Made by a program: the position numbers and the translations under genes
In this document: positions 47,966 through 59,610 of the stretch, piece after piece
How the letters are laid out: each line of letters starts with the position of its first letter
Position numbering within the stretch: the stretch's first letter is position 1
The notes under the pieces: generated by a model
Databases searched by the model: none
The model's input: only the letters and a program-made list of their open reading frames with translations
What the model was told of the DNA's origin: nothing
Assembly: GCA_021030905.1 (NCBI GenBank)
Contig: JAGFMI010000026.1
Location: forward strand, 62,001 to 126,000
Direction of reading: 5' to 3'
DNA from: Pyrenula massariospora
Lineage: Eukaryota; Ascomycota; Eurotiomycetes; Pyrenulales; Pyrenulaceae
DNA: 64,000 nucleotides

Positions 47966-50094
47966 ATGCGTGCCCTTCTGCTCTATGCTGCTGCAGCATC
48001 GCTAGCCATAGTGTCAGCCTTCCCACAGATTCATCCTCGAGCTGCCAATGCCTCTAATTCCCTAACCTCCTTGACATTCTTATATCAGAACAATCTCAAC
48101 GCAAGCGACGATGTCAATCACGTTGGTGCAATTTTGCTAGATCCTTTACGTCAGTCCCAAGCGGCCGGTGCTTGCGCAAGTCTTGGAGAAACTCTCCTAT
48201 CCAAAGCTACCATACAAACGCACAAAACAGACTTTGTCCAGCAGTTATCGTACCAAGCCTTTGCTCGTCGGGCCGCACCATTGCAACTTTACTACATTGA
48301 TAATGGCGTTGTTGCAGTTGCTGAATCTGTTGGAGAGCTGACATTCCAGCCATTTCCTTTTGGGAATCTAGACTTGCCGGTTTTGTGTACTCAATCCAGC
48401 AACCAAAACAGCCCGACTGCTGCGGCTAATAGCTCGAATGAGATCACTGTGACTTCTACTGGGAATACTTATGTCGGGTATCGCAACAAAAAATCTTTTC
48501 GCTTCTCTGGCATTCCGTATGCCGATCCTCTGCAGCGATGGGTATATTCCGTTCCTTATTCTGGAAAGGGGCAGACAATTCAAGCAACAGCATACGGCTC
48601 ACAATGCTCCCAGTCTGGTTCGGGAGGTAGCGAGAATTGCTTGTTCTTGAATATCCAAACCCCGTACATTCCGAAGGCTGGTTCGACCTCCAATCTCCGG
48701 CCAGTGCATTTCTGGATCCACGGTGGTGGTTTCACGGGAGGTTCTGGTTCTGACCCTAACAGTGATGGCGGCAATTTGGCTTCAAGGGAGGATATAGTGA
48801 CCGTCACGATCAATTACCGCTTGTCTACGCTTGGCTTCCTCGCCGTTCCAAATACTACTGTCACAGGAAACTACGGTATTGCTGATCAGATCAACGCACT
48901 TCAAGTAAGACATTTTTGGCTTGATTCTTTTTCTGTACTAACAGCATCTAGTGGACTATAAATAATATTGCAAATTTCGGAGGGGACCCCAACAAAATAA
49001 CTATCAACGGAGAGTCTGCTGGCGCTGGCTCAACTCGCGTACTACTTGGATCTCCACCGGCGATTGGAAAGTATCAGGCTGCCATTTCCATGTCTAATCT
49101 AGGAGGAGGCGTCGATCTTGGCCTGAGTGGAGACTATGCGACTACTTACAGCAGCTATCTCACCGTTGCTCAATCCTACGCCCTCGCTGGACAGAACATC
49201 TTCCGTCAGGCAGGCTGCAATCAAACAAGCCTTGATGCCCAGATCACCTGTCTTAAAGCTGTCCCTGCCAACACCTTAGTTTCCTATTCAAATGTTGCCC
49301 GTTATGTTGTCCAAGACGGTACCTACGTCAATACGCCAGAGCTCATCGTGGACCGGCCGACTCCAAATACTGCTCACGTCCCGGTGATCTTTGGCATTGT
49401 TGAGAACGATGGAGCATCCTTCTCGACATATCCAAAGACGCCAGTAGCGAACGAGACTGCGGGAATACAAGCTGCTCTTGGAATCTCTGCTGCCTATGCC
49501 CAGTCTATCATCTCGTCCGGCTTGTTTCCATACTATGACACAGGAAATGTCACGCTTGACTCGTTCAATGTCTCTCAGCGCGTTGCCACCGACAATCAAT
49601 TCCGGTGTATAGACCAGGCTACGGTCTATGCCGGCGCTACGTCGGGGGCTTTTGCTAAAGCATACTACTACCAGATGGATCGCTCGATATATGGCTACGA
49701 TCCAAATAACCTTGGTGGACCGCCAGCGAGTCCTGGGTATCCTAACGGAAACCCTAACTTGCCATATTTCCGCCTACATGGAGCTGACATGCCATGGGTA
49801 TTTGGAAACCTACCAACAATAAGAGATGCAAATGATTTGTACAGTGTCCAATTGGGATCTGACTATTTTGGCCAATTCATAAGGACCTATGCTCCGGATC
49901 CAAGTGAGGTGTATTTAAGAGTGCGAGGCTACGACGCGACTCTGAGGAACGTGCAACAGTACGGAGAATGGCAGCAAGTCCAGGGGGAGAAGGGGCCAAT
50001 CCAGCTGATTGACTATCCCAGCACGTCAACCGGATTCATCGATGTCCCTCAGTGTGCATTCTTGAATTACTCGCTGAATTACTACTTGCAATGA
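47966..50094 (+). CDS. Secreted type-B carboxylesterase/lipase
   Basis: Alpha/beta hydrolase of the cholinesterase/carboxylesterase family. Two exons, 47966-48904 and 48952-50094, give 693 residues. The N-terminus MRALLLYAAAASLAIVSAFP is a signal peptide, followed by a 130-residue extra domain. The catalytic domain starts near FSGIPYADP and has ENCLFLNIQTP, the oxyanion loop FWIHGGGFTGGS, NYRLSTLGFL, and the nucleophile Ser335 in the elbow GESAGAG after FGGDPNKI. The acid is probably in FGIVENDGASF, and His is in the HGADMPWVFGN stretch. Many N-glycosylation sequons are consistent with secretion. Substrate not predictable; family members hydrolyse fatty or aromatic esters. It lies 271 bp upstream of SAM35 on the same strand. 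Confidence 0.94.
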
Positions 50095-50365
50095 CGGTTC
50101 ACGTAGACTAGTCAACTCTTCTTCCTACGTTCACAAATGGAATATACTCTCGTGCATTGAACTCTTAATAATTTCAAGTTCGTAGTTTTGCCTCAGTTAT
50201 CGGGAGGCACTCTTGCTGCATAGATCTCGACATGGTTCTTGCTTACCTAATTAGTGCACATGCATCAAACCTCGCATAAACTTCAGAAGGAGAGAATCCC
50301 TGCAACAATTTCTCAAGCTCCCAAGCTGCAACAATTCCCACAACATTCATTCATCTCAAGCATGG

Positions 50366-51384
50366 ATGATCTCTACAATGCCCACCGATGACAGCGCAGG
50401 AAATGAAAGTAGTGAAGCCAATGGAAAACCCTTCAATGCCTCAAAGTCTCAAAGACCTGCACCACCGCACCGCAGCCTTTTCTCCGTTCCCGAACCCATA
50501 AAGCGCATCTTTGACCGTTTCCCGCTGGTAACCTACTCTTCAAACAGCCTCCCAGCACGAGCTCCATGTGGTCAGAACAAGGACGCTCTATATGTCTTTA
50601 GCACGAACGATGAAGCCCGTCGTGGCCTACCATCTTTCAACCCAACATGCCTCAAATGGCAGGTTCGTACCTACTCACTTTCATAATTGTCTCTAGCTGA
50701 CCCTCCCACCAGGCATTATTGACCTTCCACCGGATTCCTCACGTCCTAGTCCCTTCAAACAACCATGCTTCTCCGACCGGCGTCCTTCCCTTCCTCCTCC
50801 CTTCTCCGTCTCCCTCGGCACCGAACCCTCCCCCAGTGCCTGCCTCGAAGCTTCCCAAACACCTCTCCCTCAATCTCCCACCACCGTCCGTCCGTCAAAC
50901 AGCCTATACAACTCTCCTCTCCTCTTCCATCCGCCCTGCTTATCTTCACTCTCTCTACCTCCTCCCTAAGAATTTCTCGTCAGTCGCTGCACCGCTCTAC
51001 GTCGAGCCTTGCACTACCTCAAGGCCTGTACGAGCCTCACTCTCGTATACACTCCGTGATGCTGCGTATCAAGAGATAGTCAAAGCCTCGCCGACGGCTT
51101 CTAATTACATCGAACCTGACGAACTATACGTGAATGCTAGGAAAGCATTCGAGGCACTGGAGACTCTTTTAGGGAATGATGTATGGTTCTTTGGTGCAAG
51201 TGAGCCGGGGGAGATGGATGCAGAGGTGTGGGCTTACACGTTTGTCATACTAGGCGGCCTTTATGGTGAAAAGCTGCAATGGAAGGATGTGAGGCTTAAG
51301 GAAGAGTTACACCGATGTCCGGAGTTGGTACGGCATGCGGAAAGGTGTTGGGAGCGCTTTCAGGAGAAGAGAACGGGATTATAG
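50366..51384 (+). CDS. sam35: SAM35/metaxin-like mitochondrial outer membrane sorting and assembly subunit
   Basis: Peripheral subunit of the SAM complex that inserts beta-barrel proteins into the mitochondrial outer membrane. Two exons, 50366-50662 and 50713-51384, give 322 residues. Conserved blocks are FSVPEPIKRIFDRFPLVTY, ALYVFSTNDEARRGLPSFNPTCLKWQ running across the intron into ALLTFHRI, and VPSNNHASPTGVLPFLLP. The C-terminal helical part (ARKAFEALETLLGNDVWFFGASEPGEMDAEVWAYTF) is GST-like, as in metaxins. No signal peptide or membrane anchor is evident. The ATG at 50366 is used because an ATG 5 nt upstream leads quickly to a stop. Confidence 0.9.
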
Positions 51385-53525
51385 ATGTAATTGAATACTG
51401 ACACCGAATACAATGAATATTTCTCTGTGCCTCCGGGAATGAACGCCGTTTGTTCTTGAAGCTGGTGGTCGGTTGGTGCTAATCGAATGACCTATTGAGC
51501 CTAGGAGTATCTCTCGCTTGCATCTTCGCGAAAACTCTCAACAATATCTCACCCAGCCTCAAGAAGCTGTAAAAAATCCTATGGCGCATGTCAGTCCATC
51601 AAGCTCTCGGTATCCCACGCTGAGACGGGACCATCTGAGGATTGCGCTGGCGGAAGCAAGAACGCTTTACTACGCTGCTGCCCAGAACCAGCCAGTTCGT
51701 TGACAGCGGCGAAGAATAGGATTTACCCAACTTCCGCACAACCATTGAGACCGGCCGCCTCTACGCTCTGACAAAGACAGATGAGGATTTGGAGCTGGAG
51801 ACAGGCAGCCAGCGGAAAGCATCAGTCGTCAACTTTGGCGAGCCCTTTTCAAAAAGTGCTGGCGGGTGCCGTGTGCACTTGTTAGAGCAACTAGATGACT
51901 CTGATACGAGGAGGAAGGAGGCTGTCGAGGGTTCAGAGCAGGTTGGTATTGCCATGGTTGGCAGGTTTGGGGGATTAGAGGGGGGATGCAGTGATGGTTT
52001 GTTAAATAATGGTAGGAGATGGAAGGCTGATGGGATAGAGCAAGGGAAGGGATTGAGCGCCGGAATTAAACAGGAGGCTCTTTCATATTCAGGGAGCCTT
52101 CTGAATACGATCGCTCTCCTCAAAATCCGAGTCTAGCGTACTACGAGACTCTTCATAACCGTGCAGCAGACTGAGCAGCTGTTACCTTCTGCTGTCATAT
52201 TGCTCATTCTGATGGTTCTCGGCGACATTAGATGTGTTGCAGCTTGATGGCAGTCCTCTAGCACTTTCTTGCCTAACGTAAAGTTCCGGATATTCGCATT
52301 GTGCCGGCATATTGCTCTTGGTACATGCCTCGCAACTTGTACACGCTCTGCTACAAAATGGCGCGGATGCTTCTGCAGAGCGGGTTGAGTACCTCCCTTC
52401 TCCACGGCTTGTAAAAGGTTAGGTGGATCTATGTCTTGCTCATTGACACAGAAATTTATGAGATAGAGTAAGCGACCTCCAGCCGAGACCATTACGCTAA
52501 TGAACGGTTGCGAGAGGTCTTGGACTGCAGTGGCATGGGAAAGGTAGTTAAAGGTGCTTGGCACAGCATTTTTACGCTCCCAGAGAAAAACTGCCTGTGC
52601 TCTCTGCTCGATAACAGATACACGGTCGTCAGGACCGTCTTGCCTTGTGCAGGCCCATCGCCTTTACGCGGAAGTACTTTCTTGTATTTCAATTTTGGTT
52701 GTACCACACTTTTCTCATTATTCAAGGCATTACATTGCTACGCCTGATGGTGTCCGTAGTCCTTTTGCTAGATACTCATTCTTTCGCAAAGAAATTTCCT
52801 GTCGAACGTCTTGCGCTAAGCGAGCGACTGCGTTCGAGAGTGCTCTTTGCCAATTTCTATTATTTCCTAATATATCGAAACATTAACTGACTTAATCTTT
52901 TACCCGACCTTGAAAAGATTCAACCTCAATGCCAAATTTCTTTCCCCGCAGCCTTGTAACAGTGTCAAGGGATTCTCTAGGGCTTATGAGCGCCGTTTGA
53001 GTTGATTGTTCGGCGATGAGAAGCTGTCTTCGACACCTTCAAGCCATTTTCCTGATTTCTTTTCAAGGCTCGGAGCAACATGAAAGCCGTTTGAGAGGGA
53101 CATTCGCATCGCTCATGTGACTTCAAGACAGCTTTGTGAGGGTGCTCTTCGGGTAGCCGAGTTGGCAGGTAGTGGCCGTTCTGAAGTGATGCTCGAAGAT
53201 GTTGTGTAAAGCAAGAATACGCTTGAATAGGCATGGCTCGTGACTGTCCCCTCTCAAGTGCTCTTGTCCGGTTTCACGAATTAACACTGCCAACTGTTGT
53301 TCTGCAGCATACCGCTCCGACCCTTGCAATGTTCCACAGACTCTGGTCAAAACTAGAAAGAGTCTGTGGCTCATGTTGCAAAAGGTGCCATCAATGCACA
53401 TTCTACCGAAGTATGACAAGATGTCCAGACATCTTCAAAAGGGCCATGGCCCGAGCGACTACAGTCCCAACATGCCAGACTCGTTCAGAGCTTCTACTGT
53501 TTTCTATCATCTACATATCACCACA
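51385..53525. other. Gene-poor stretch with possible unrecognised or decayed coding frames
   Basis: 2.1 kb without a supportable gene. The plus frame 51518-51703 (61 codons, ending in a Tyr/Ala/Gln-rich stretch) and the frame 51723-52136 (RLYALTKTDEDLELETGSQRKASVV, then an acidic/Gly-rich part) look coding in composition. They are separated by only about 25 nt with a stop, too short for a normal intron. They could be one decayed gene or a gene with an odd structure. A minus frame at 52133-52564 (143 codons) has a few His/Cys residues but no known motif. The leader of the DUF6594 gene lies at the right end. Confidence 0.4.
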
Positions 53526-54533
53526 ATGTCTGAAGAGGGGGCCAACGCCCGCTTAGAGGCTCAGAATGAAAGACCGACTGAGTTTGGTTATGCTAAAGTG
53601 GCACGGGTCATGGCGACCGATGAACAGTTTGCTATATTTCGGCGATTCTCCCATCTTGGACGGCAGGATCTGCTCTATCGTCAGGCAGAGCTAGTCCACA
53701 TGGAAAAGGACTATCTTGATTGTGTAGAGGCGGATGCCAAATCTGGGCAGGACGACGCTGGGTTCTTTCCTTCGGACTGGGGAACTTTGAATGATAAAAA
53801 CGCGACTCAATGGTCCAAGTGGCTCCAAATTCGAGAGAAACTCGACGCTTATTGTGAGTAATGGTTTGCTCCATTGTACAAAACCACAGCAGACTGACTT
53901 TCACTTGTTCCATTGCTAGATGACTGCTTTTTACGCCAAATGACCATCACAAAGTCTCATAACCCTTATCAATACGACCTTGAGGTCTTCCGCAAATGGC
54001 TCGAGTATCCAATGCAAGGAAACTATCCTTTGCATGGTAGGGACCGTGATATGTGGACGAACGAAAATTATAGTCACGATCTTGTTTCTCTTCTTCCTCC
54101 AACTTCCTCTGACAGGTTCACCCGCATGCTACTTCAAAAATTTTATCCGACTGTCCGCTCCTACTTGATTCGTTTCTTTCGCTACATCCGGGTAGGTAAG
54201 AAACCAGCAAGCTCAAAATCGGTACCGAAGCATAGCGGAGACGGGACGAGCAGAGATCCGGAATCTGGCCTGTATCGGTATCACATTAAGCGAATCAATT
54301 CAACGATCGATATTATCGTCACGGTCATCGCTTCTTTGTTCCCAGTCTTATCCATTATCGTGCTCTGGTTCGTTCATTCTATGAACGTCCGCCTTGGTCT
54401 TATCGCTGGGTTTACGACAGCGTTCGCTATTGCCTTGGCGACGTTGACACGGTGCACAAGACAGGAAGTATTTGCTGCGTGTGCAGCATACGCTGCAGTT
54501 CAAGTGGTCTTTCTTCAGATGACTTCGCACTGA
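53526..54533 (+). CDS. DUF6594 membrane protein
   Basis: Fungal-specific DUF6594 family; no biochemical role is established. Two exons, 53526-53853 and 53920-54533, give 313 residues. The N-terminal half carries the family's helical segment (EQFAIFRRFSHLGRQDLLYRQAELVHMEKDYLD, WLQIREKLDAYYDCFLRQ). The C-terminus has three adjacent hydrophobic helices (DIIVTVIASLFPVLSIIVLWFV, LGLIAGFTTAFAIALATLT, EVFAACAAYAAVQVVFLQ). The ATG at 53526 is preferred because homologous sequence starts close to it. An ATG at 53373 would add 51 residues in the same frame. DUF6594 genes are common in accessory regions of filamentous ascomycetes. Confidence 0.84.
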
Positions 54534-54722
54534 TGATAATCTCTGGCATTTGTCCAAGATGGTGAACAATGGAGTTTGCGGACAGGCGTTTCTCACCGTA
54601 GTGCAGCGGCATGAAACACAACGGATGTCCAATTTAGCGGTGTTTGTCATAGAAATTGGTACGGTGCAAAGCAACGGAAGCACAGCTCGGTATTCATGAG
54701 CCTAAAGGCTCGGCGTCTATAA

Positions 54723-54984
54723 TCAAGAAGATTTTTTAAAGACACGCCGGAACCACCCCTTCTTCTCCCCTCCTCTCCCACCCTCCTTCTTCCCCTTCCC
54801 CTTCCCCAACCCCAGCCGAGCGACGAGGCGGGCGGCGATCCCCTCCTCCTTCTCCTTCTTCCCCTGCTGTTCTATATGTGATTGGTCAGCTTCAACTCCT
54901 ACCGTATACGGCAATATCAGAAGACTTACCCTGTGTAAGGGGGTCTTGGCCCCCGCCAGCGCCCTTTCCCGAAGGAGTAGTCAT
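54723..54984 (-). CDS. Small basic protein of unknown function (67 residues)
   Basis: Two exons, 54984-54930 and 54871-54723, give MTTPSGKGAGGGQDPLTQ joined to EQQGKKEKEEGIAARLVARLGLG and a Lys/Gly-rich end FRRVFKKSS. The donor GTAAGT and acceptor ATAG are clean, the intron is 58 nt, and the frame is kept. The pattern of a Gly-rich start, short helix and basic tail looks like a genuine small protein and not chance, but I recognise no family. It is convergent with the DUF6594 gene, 189 bp away. Confidence 0.6.
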
Positions 54985-57200
54985 TATTTTTTTTATTTTT
55001 TTTGGGTCGGTGGTGGTGGGAGGAGGCGGCGAGCGGCGCGAAGAGACTCGGCACTAAAAAAAGCTTTATGGCTTGGTCTGGGCTAGAGTTAGCTTAACCA
55101 TGGTACTCTGGCAAAGCTTGACTAACCAACAGCGGCGAGGCAGCAGCAGCAGGAATTTGAGGGCTTTGGTGGTGCTGGTGAGAGCTTGAGGTCGACGGTA
55201 TGAGTGTTTTTGACTGTGACAACGTGCGGGCGGGCGAGCGAGCTCTGACCACCGAGCAGTGAATATTACGACGATGAAGGACACCTGACTCACCGATCAC
55301 AGGTTCACCTACCGACGACGACCTTCTCTAGCCGCCAGGCATCATCATATTTTGGCCTACGCGACTTTCCTGGCAGTGAATACTGGCGGGATCGGCACTT
55401 TTACCCTCCGATCACCGTATGGAACCCTATTCAGTCTGTCTCTATTGAGGATACATATCACAGATCAATGATTACCGTATAAGTATCTGACGGCTTCTAC
55501 ATCACAGTATTAGCTGTGGCAGTTCGCTATGAGAGCTCTCTCCCGAACGTCAAGCAAAATTAGAATGTCAAAAAGAGATAGCCGTCGAAAACGTTCACAG
55601 CTACTTCTACATCGTCACATATAGACCGTCGGAGGTCCTCGATAACTTTTCCAAGGTCAAAAGCGATCTGTGCTCATACGACGCGATTCTCTGAATTCTC
55701 GTCTAGGCTCACGATTTTCAGCTTCATCCCGTACACAGAGCTCCCCCCTTCATCGTTGCATCGCAAAGAGAACATTGCAGACACCTCCGGCAATCCTCAT
55801 AGCAGCACATCCTGCAAGCCATACTCTCTGTGAAAGCAAGCTCGAATGACCGTCCCAAACCCCTGTTCGTACTCCGCCTGAACGCACAATGGCACTGCAC
55901 CTACACTGCTTACGTTCGATCCGAGTACTGCCAGGATATCAGCAGCGGAAGCTATTCACATATCAAAAAAGCCCATAAGACATCCAGGCGGCTATTGGAT
56001 GAGCTCCTTAGGTCGTCATTGTGCAATGTGGTAATGCGAAGTTTTGGCTCCGTGGCCGTGAGAACTAGCGTGAAACTTTACAACACCATCAATTTCCCCT
56101 TTACATCACACCTATGCTTATCAATCCTGAAGTTAAGTTTTCTATGCTATGTATACTGGCGGAATCAGCTTTCTTACTCTCCGGTCCGTATGGGCTGCGG
56201 AGTGGAGGATCATATACCGCCTTTGGATCTACCGACGGCCTCTGGGCAGTGCTTTCATGCCACGGAGAGACCTCTGTGAAAGCGTTTAAGATCTGAAATC
56301 TGAGCATGACTATTCAGAAACGTAAATTCAGTCTTGAATCGGTCAAAGGACCATGACGGACTTCGGGCACTTTCAGATATCACACAGCACTACGAGAGAG
56401 CATTGCTAGGACTATGTTTATATGTGATCTGAAGGATGAAAGCATGTCTGATATATGCCAGACAACCCTCAGATCACATCTTCGGGTGTGGTAATGCATT
56501 GTGAGAGCTTCCAGCAGATATAACGATTTAGTCGCATTGTGTCAGAGAGCGTCATGTATTGTAGTAGAGGAACCTGACGGCGAGCTGTTAACTTGGTCTT
56601 TTGGTAATACTGGCGGGCACTGGGTACAACTCTACACTGTCCTGTGTTCTGTGACAGAAAACGCCTGGAGGTAATTCAATAACGCCAGCGGCTTGTTAAT
56701 ATCGTGGATCAAGTCCCTCGGCGTTTTAGTACATGTCATCCGTCTCCCGAAGATGTGTTTGTCCTAGTCTTTGAGTCTGCTGGTGGTAATGATCGGCTTG
56801 GCTTCACTGGATATGGATTGCGGCGTTGGATCATCCATTTTCAGCCTGATAGCAGCGATAGTGGCGTATGCTACAGCCAATGTAATTGCAAGTCTTCAGC
56901 TGAAGGTCATAGCTGCATGTCTTCATTCAGCTCGCCACACGACTATCCAGAGCCTGCGGCGACACACTTTGTTGAAATCGGCCTGGGGAACTCCCCTTTA
57001 TATAAAATCTTACAAAGGAAGTCCTTGTCTTTCCCTTTCCGATTGCGGAATTACCCCTTTGAGGTAGTCAGAGCCTTTGTTTCAACGCAGTCCCAGCCTA
57101 TATATCAGGGAAACTGGAGCCGTCAACTTGGACAACACCTCAACTTCTTATGCAAACTAGAACTTAATCGACATAGGAAGCTCTGATACCCGAATTACCC
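54985..57200. other. Long gap between the small protein gene and the PSD-like gene
   Basis: 2.2 kb with no supportable gene. Frames at 55830-56279 plus (149 codons) and 56704-57186 plus (160 codons) have no motif. A marked hairpin sits at 56422-56479 (listed separately). The right end presumably holds the promoter of the PSD-like gene. Confidence 0.45.
56422..56479. repeat. Isolated 58-bp inverted repeat (hairpin)
   Basis: A perfect 11-bp outer stem, ATGTGATCTGA against TCAGATCACAT. Between them a second short stem, GTCTG against CAGAC, surrounds ATATATG. Different sequence from the 97-bp repeat family. Single copy as far as I can see. Confidence 0.7.
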
Positions 57201-58487
57201 ATGATGTCCGACCCTCCACCGTTCCCGATCCCTGCGACCAAAGCCCAATGGATCATTGACCACCTCGTCGACGGGGTCTTCAAGGGAAACATCAAGGACT
57301 TGGACATTGCAGTGGCGACTGCCGTACAATCTGGCGTTCCCCAATTCAGTGACTGGGGCATCAGCGATAGTGACACGTTCCTGAGGTTTTTGAGCGGCGT
57401 TCTTACCTGGGTTCCGACTGAAACCTGTAATGGCAAGCTCATCTACTATACGCTGTGCTTGTTCTACTTTGTTTTCGATCAGGTGCCTCTGAATGCCCCG
57501 CCATACCAGAACCCGATCGATCCAAGCTCCATCGGGCAGGCTCTACTTCCGCTTAGCCAGTTCATTGTCGACTTTGCCAATGAGGTTGGCAGCTGGATGA
57601 GCACTACGAACTCTCTCACCCAGGCTTCTATTGCCACCTTCCAGGCGTCGCCGCTTTACAACTATGCAGAGGCTGATCCGCCACCTGGCGGCTACCAAAC
57701 TTTCAATGAACTGTTCTCGCGCAAGCTTAAACCAGGCATGCGTCCTACCAGCGGCGCTAACGGCGCGCAAGATCCCAACTATGACCGCCTCGTCACCTTC
57801 CCTGCCGACAGCACCTTCGACGGAGCTTGGTCCATCGACTCTAATGACAACGTCAACATCAAAGGCGTCGAGTGGAATATCAAAGACATTCTAGAAGAAA
57901 CCGCCCCAAAATATGCCTCTTACTTCACGGAAGGGATTTGGATGCACGCTTTCCTCAATACCTTCGATTATCACCGTCAGCACGCTCCGATCGCTGGTAC
58001 AGTCGTGGAGGCGAATGTCTTTCAGGCCATGGCTTATCTGCAAGTCCAAGCGGATCCTGTGACGCATCAATTGCGCCCGCACCGCAGCTATGTCAACCCG
58101 GACAAGAAGGATCGCGATCCGAATAGCGGCCTCGCCGGAACTCTAGACGCACCAGATGACGCTGGATACCAATGGCTGCAGACCCGTGGCTGCGTTATCA
58201 TCAATAACGAGCTCTTAGGCCACATCGCCGTCTTGCCTATGGGAATGGCCCAGGTCTCGTCCGTCAAGCTTGCAGTAGAGCCGGGTGATCTGGTCACGAA
58301 GGGTCAAGAGATCAGTCACTTCGAATTTGGAGGGAGCGATATCGTACTGGTTTTTCAGAAGGATGCTGATATTCAGATTTTGGGGGCGCAAGGTACGGAC
58401 TCGCAAGGGAATCCAACGAGTAAGCAAAAGTATCTCGTGGGCATGCCGTTAGGGTACTCGACGAAGGGTATGACGCCGCAGCCTTAA
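57201..58487 (+). CDS. Phosphatidylserine decarboxylase-like protein (PsiD-like branch)
   Basis: Single exon, 428 residues. The C-terminal catalytic domain has TFNELFSRKLKPGMRP, FPADSTFDG, WMHAFLNTFDYHRQHAPIAG with the two conserved histidines, IINNELLGHIAVLPMGMAQVSSV, and the self-cleavage site Gly-Gly-Ser (Ser379) in EFGGSDIV. Self-cleavage there would create the pyruvoyl cofactor. Membrane PSDs carry Leu-Gly-Ser-Thr and membrane or mitochondrial targeting segments. Here there is none, and the GGS motif and the N-terminal helical domain instead match the soluble PSD-like fungal enzymes, of which PsiD decarboxylates an aromatic amino acid. The substrate here is unknown. The P450 gene 1.1 kb downstream on the same strand suggests a small metabolic pair. 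Confidence 0.88.
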   Translation: MMSDPPPFPIPATKAQWIIDHLVDGVFKGNIKDLDIAVATAVQSGVPQFSDWGISDSDTFLRFLSGVLTWVPTETCNGKLIYYTLCLFYFVFDQVPLNAPPYQNPIDPSSIGQALLPLSQFIVDFANEVGSWMSTTNSLTQASIATFQASPLYNYAEADPPPGGYQTFNELFSRKLKPGMRPTSGANGAQDPNYDRLVTFPADSTFDGAWSIDSNDNVNIKGVEWNIKDILEETAPKYASYFTEGIWMHAFLNTFDYHRQHAPIAGTVVEANVFQAMAYLQVQADPVTHQLRPHRSYVNPDKKDRDPNSGLAGTLDAPDDAGYQWLQTRGCVIINNELLGHIAVLPMGMAQVSSVKLAVEPGDLVTKGQEISHFEFGGSDIVLVFQKDADIQILGAQGTDSQGNPTSKQKYLVGMPLGYSTKGMTPQP

Positions 58488-59610
58488 CTTCCAGTATGTC
58501 AGTATAGCTCTGACGGCCACCAAGCACCCTTGTATCAGTTCGTTCGTTCTCGTGAGAAATGTTAAGGACATGTACATACGTACGTGGAAAATTCCAATGG
58601 CTCTTCTCATTGTTCACTCGAGTACGGAGGACATGAAGGCAAGCTCCTGGATGGTAGATCGTCCTATGTAGGGCGGTATGAACAGGTTTAGGTGATTCTG
58701 CTACCCCTGAATTTTTTATAATTTGGCTGCAATAACATTCTGCCCACATCGCATAAAAATATGCCAAGATTCGTAGAAGGAGGCCTCCCGAGGGCATATA
58801 AAGTGAAGTTTATCAATGAGATAGACGTATAATAGAACACAAATCATTGTCTCGCATTGGAGTTCCGCTGTACTAAAGCTCAATCTTGATGTCCAGTGTT
58901 TAAAGTAGAGAATGATCGCTCAATACGCGACGCGTCGTTTAAGTAAGAGTCCACTTTCCCAGTGCGATAGGAAGGATTACTAGGACTGCAGTGGGCACTA
59001 AAATGCCTCTTCTGCAAGTTCAAAAAAGTGTATCCGATAGTATCTGCGATGAGAAAATTCTTTACAGAGCTTGTCGTAGCGGTGGTTGCGGAGTTGCCCA
59101 ACCTCGAGACTAGCCAGGCCGGGGTCCTGGGTTTGGCCGCAGGCGGGAAATGGTCAGCGGGATCCTTTACGGGATAGGCTACCAACAATTCGTTTGTTTC
59201 AGCCCCCATCCTTTTTGATCGTTTCCTAAGGCTTGAAGAAGTATCGTCGTCGCTCTGAGTCTGCACACAGCGTGAACATCTAGGGACTACGAGCCATTGA
59301 ATGCGTCCCAAGTCATCGGCTTGGGCTCAAACTCTGGCGGCAATGCAGTCAACAACCCCCATTCGCCCTCCCGAAGCCCATGTGCGTTAACGTGCATCAA
59401 CCCTTGATATTTCGGCCAATTCAGCTAGACAGATTCCGATTCATGTATCAATAAAGCAAGAGAGTCAGAACCATTGTCACGATGAATTGTCGAATCCCAC
59501 GAAACCAAAGCCTCTCTCCGTGCCTTCGAGGCCACCATCCGTGGAGCAATTTCTCTTACAATTTGTGTATTCAAATCTCGAAGCCGCACGTCCAGCACTT
59601 TTTCTTCAGA
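58488..59610. other. Intergenic region, PSD-like gene / P450
   Basis: 1.1 kb between two plus-strand genes. Minus frames at 58312-58797 and 58880-59311 show no motif. The P450 leader and promoter should be at the right end. Confidence 0.5.

Noticed and set aside
52133-52564. 143-codon minus frame
   Set aside because: No recognised domain; single unsupported frame in a gene-poor gap.
56704-57186. 160-codon plus frame just upstream of the PSD-like gene
   Set aside because: Not in frame with the decarboxylase, no motif; most likely promoter sequence.
59482-59610. Upstream in-frame ATG for the P450
   Set aside because: It would put 43 polar residues before the membrane anchor; the ATG at 59611 gives the normal layout.
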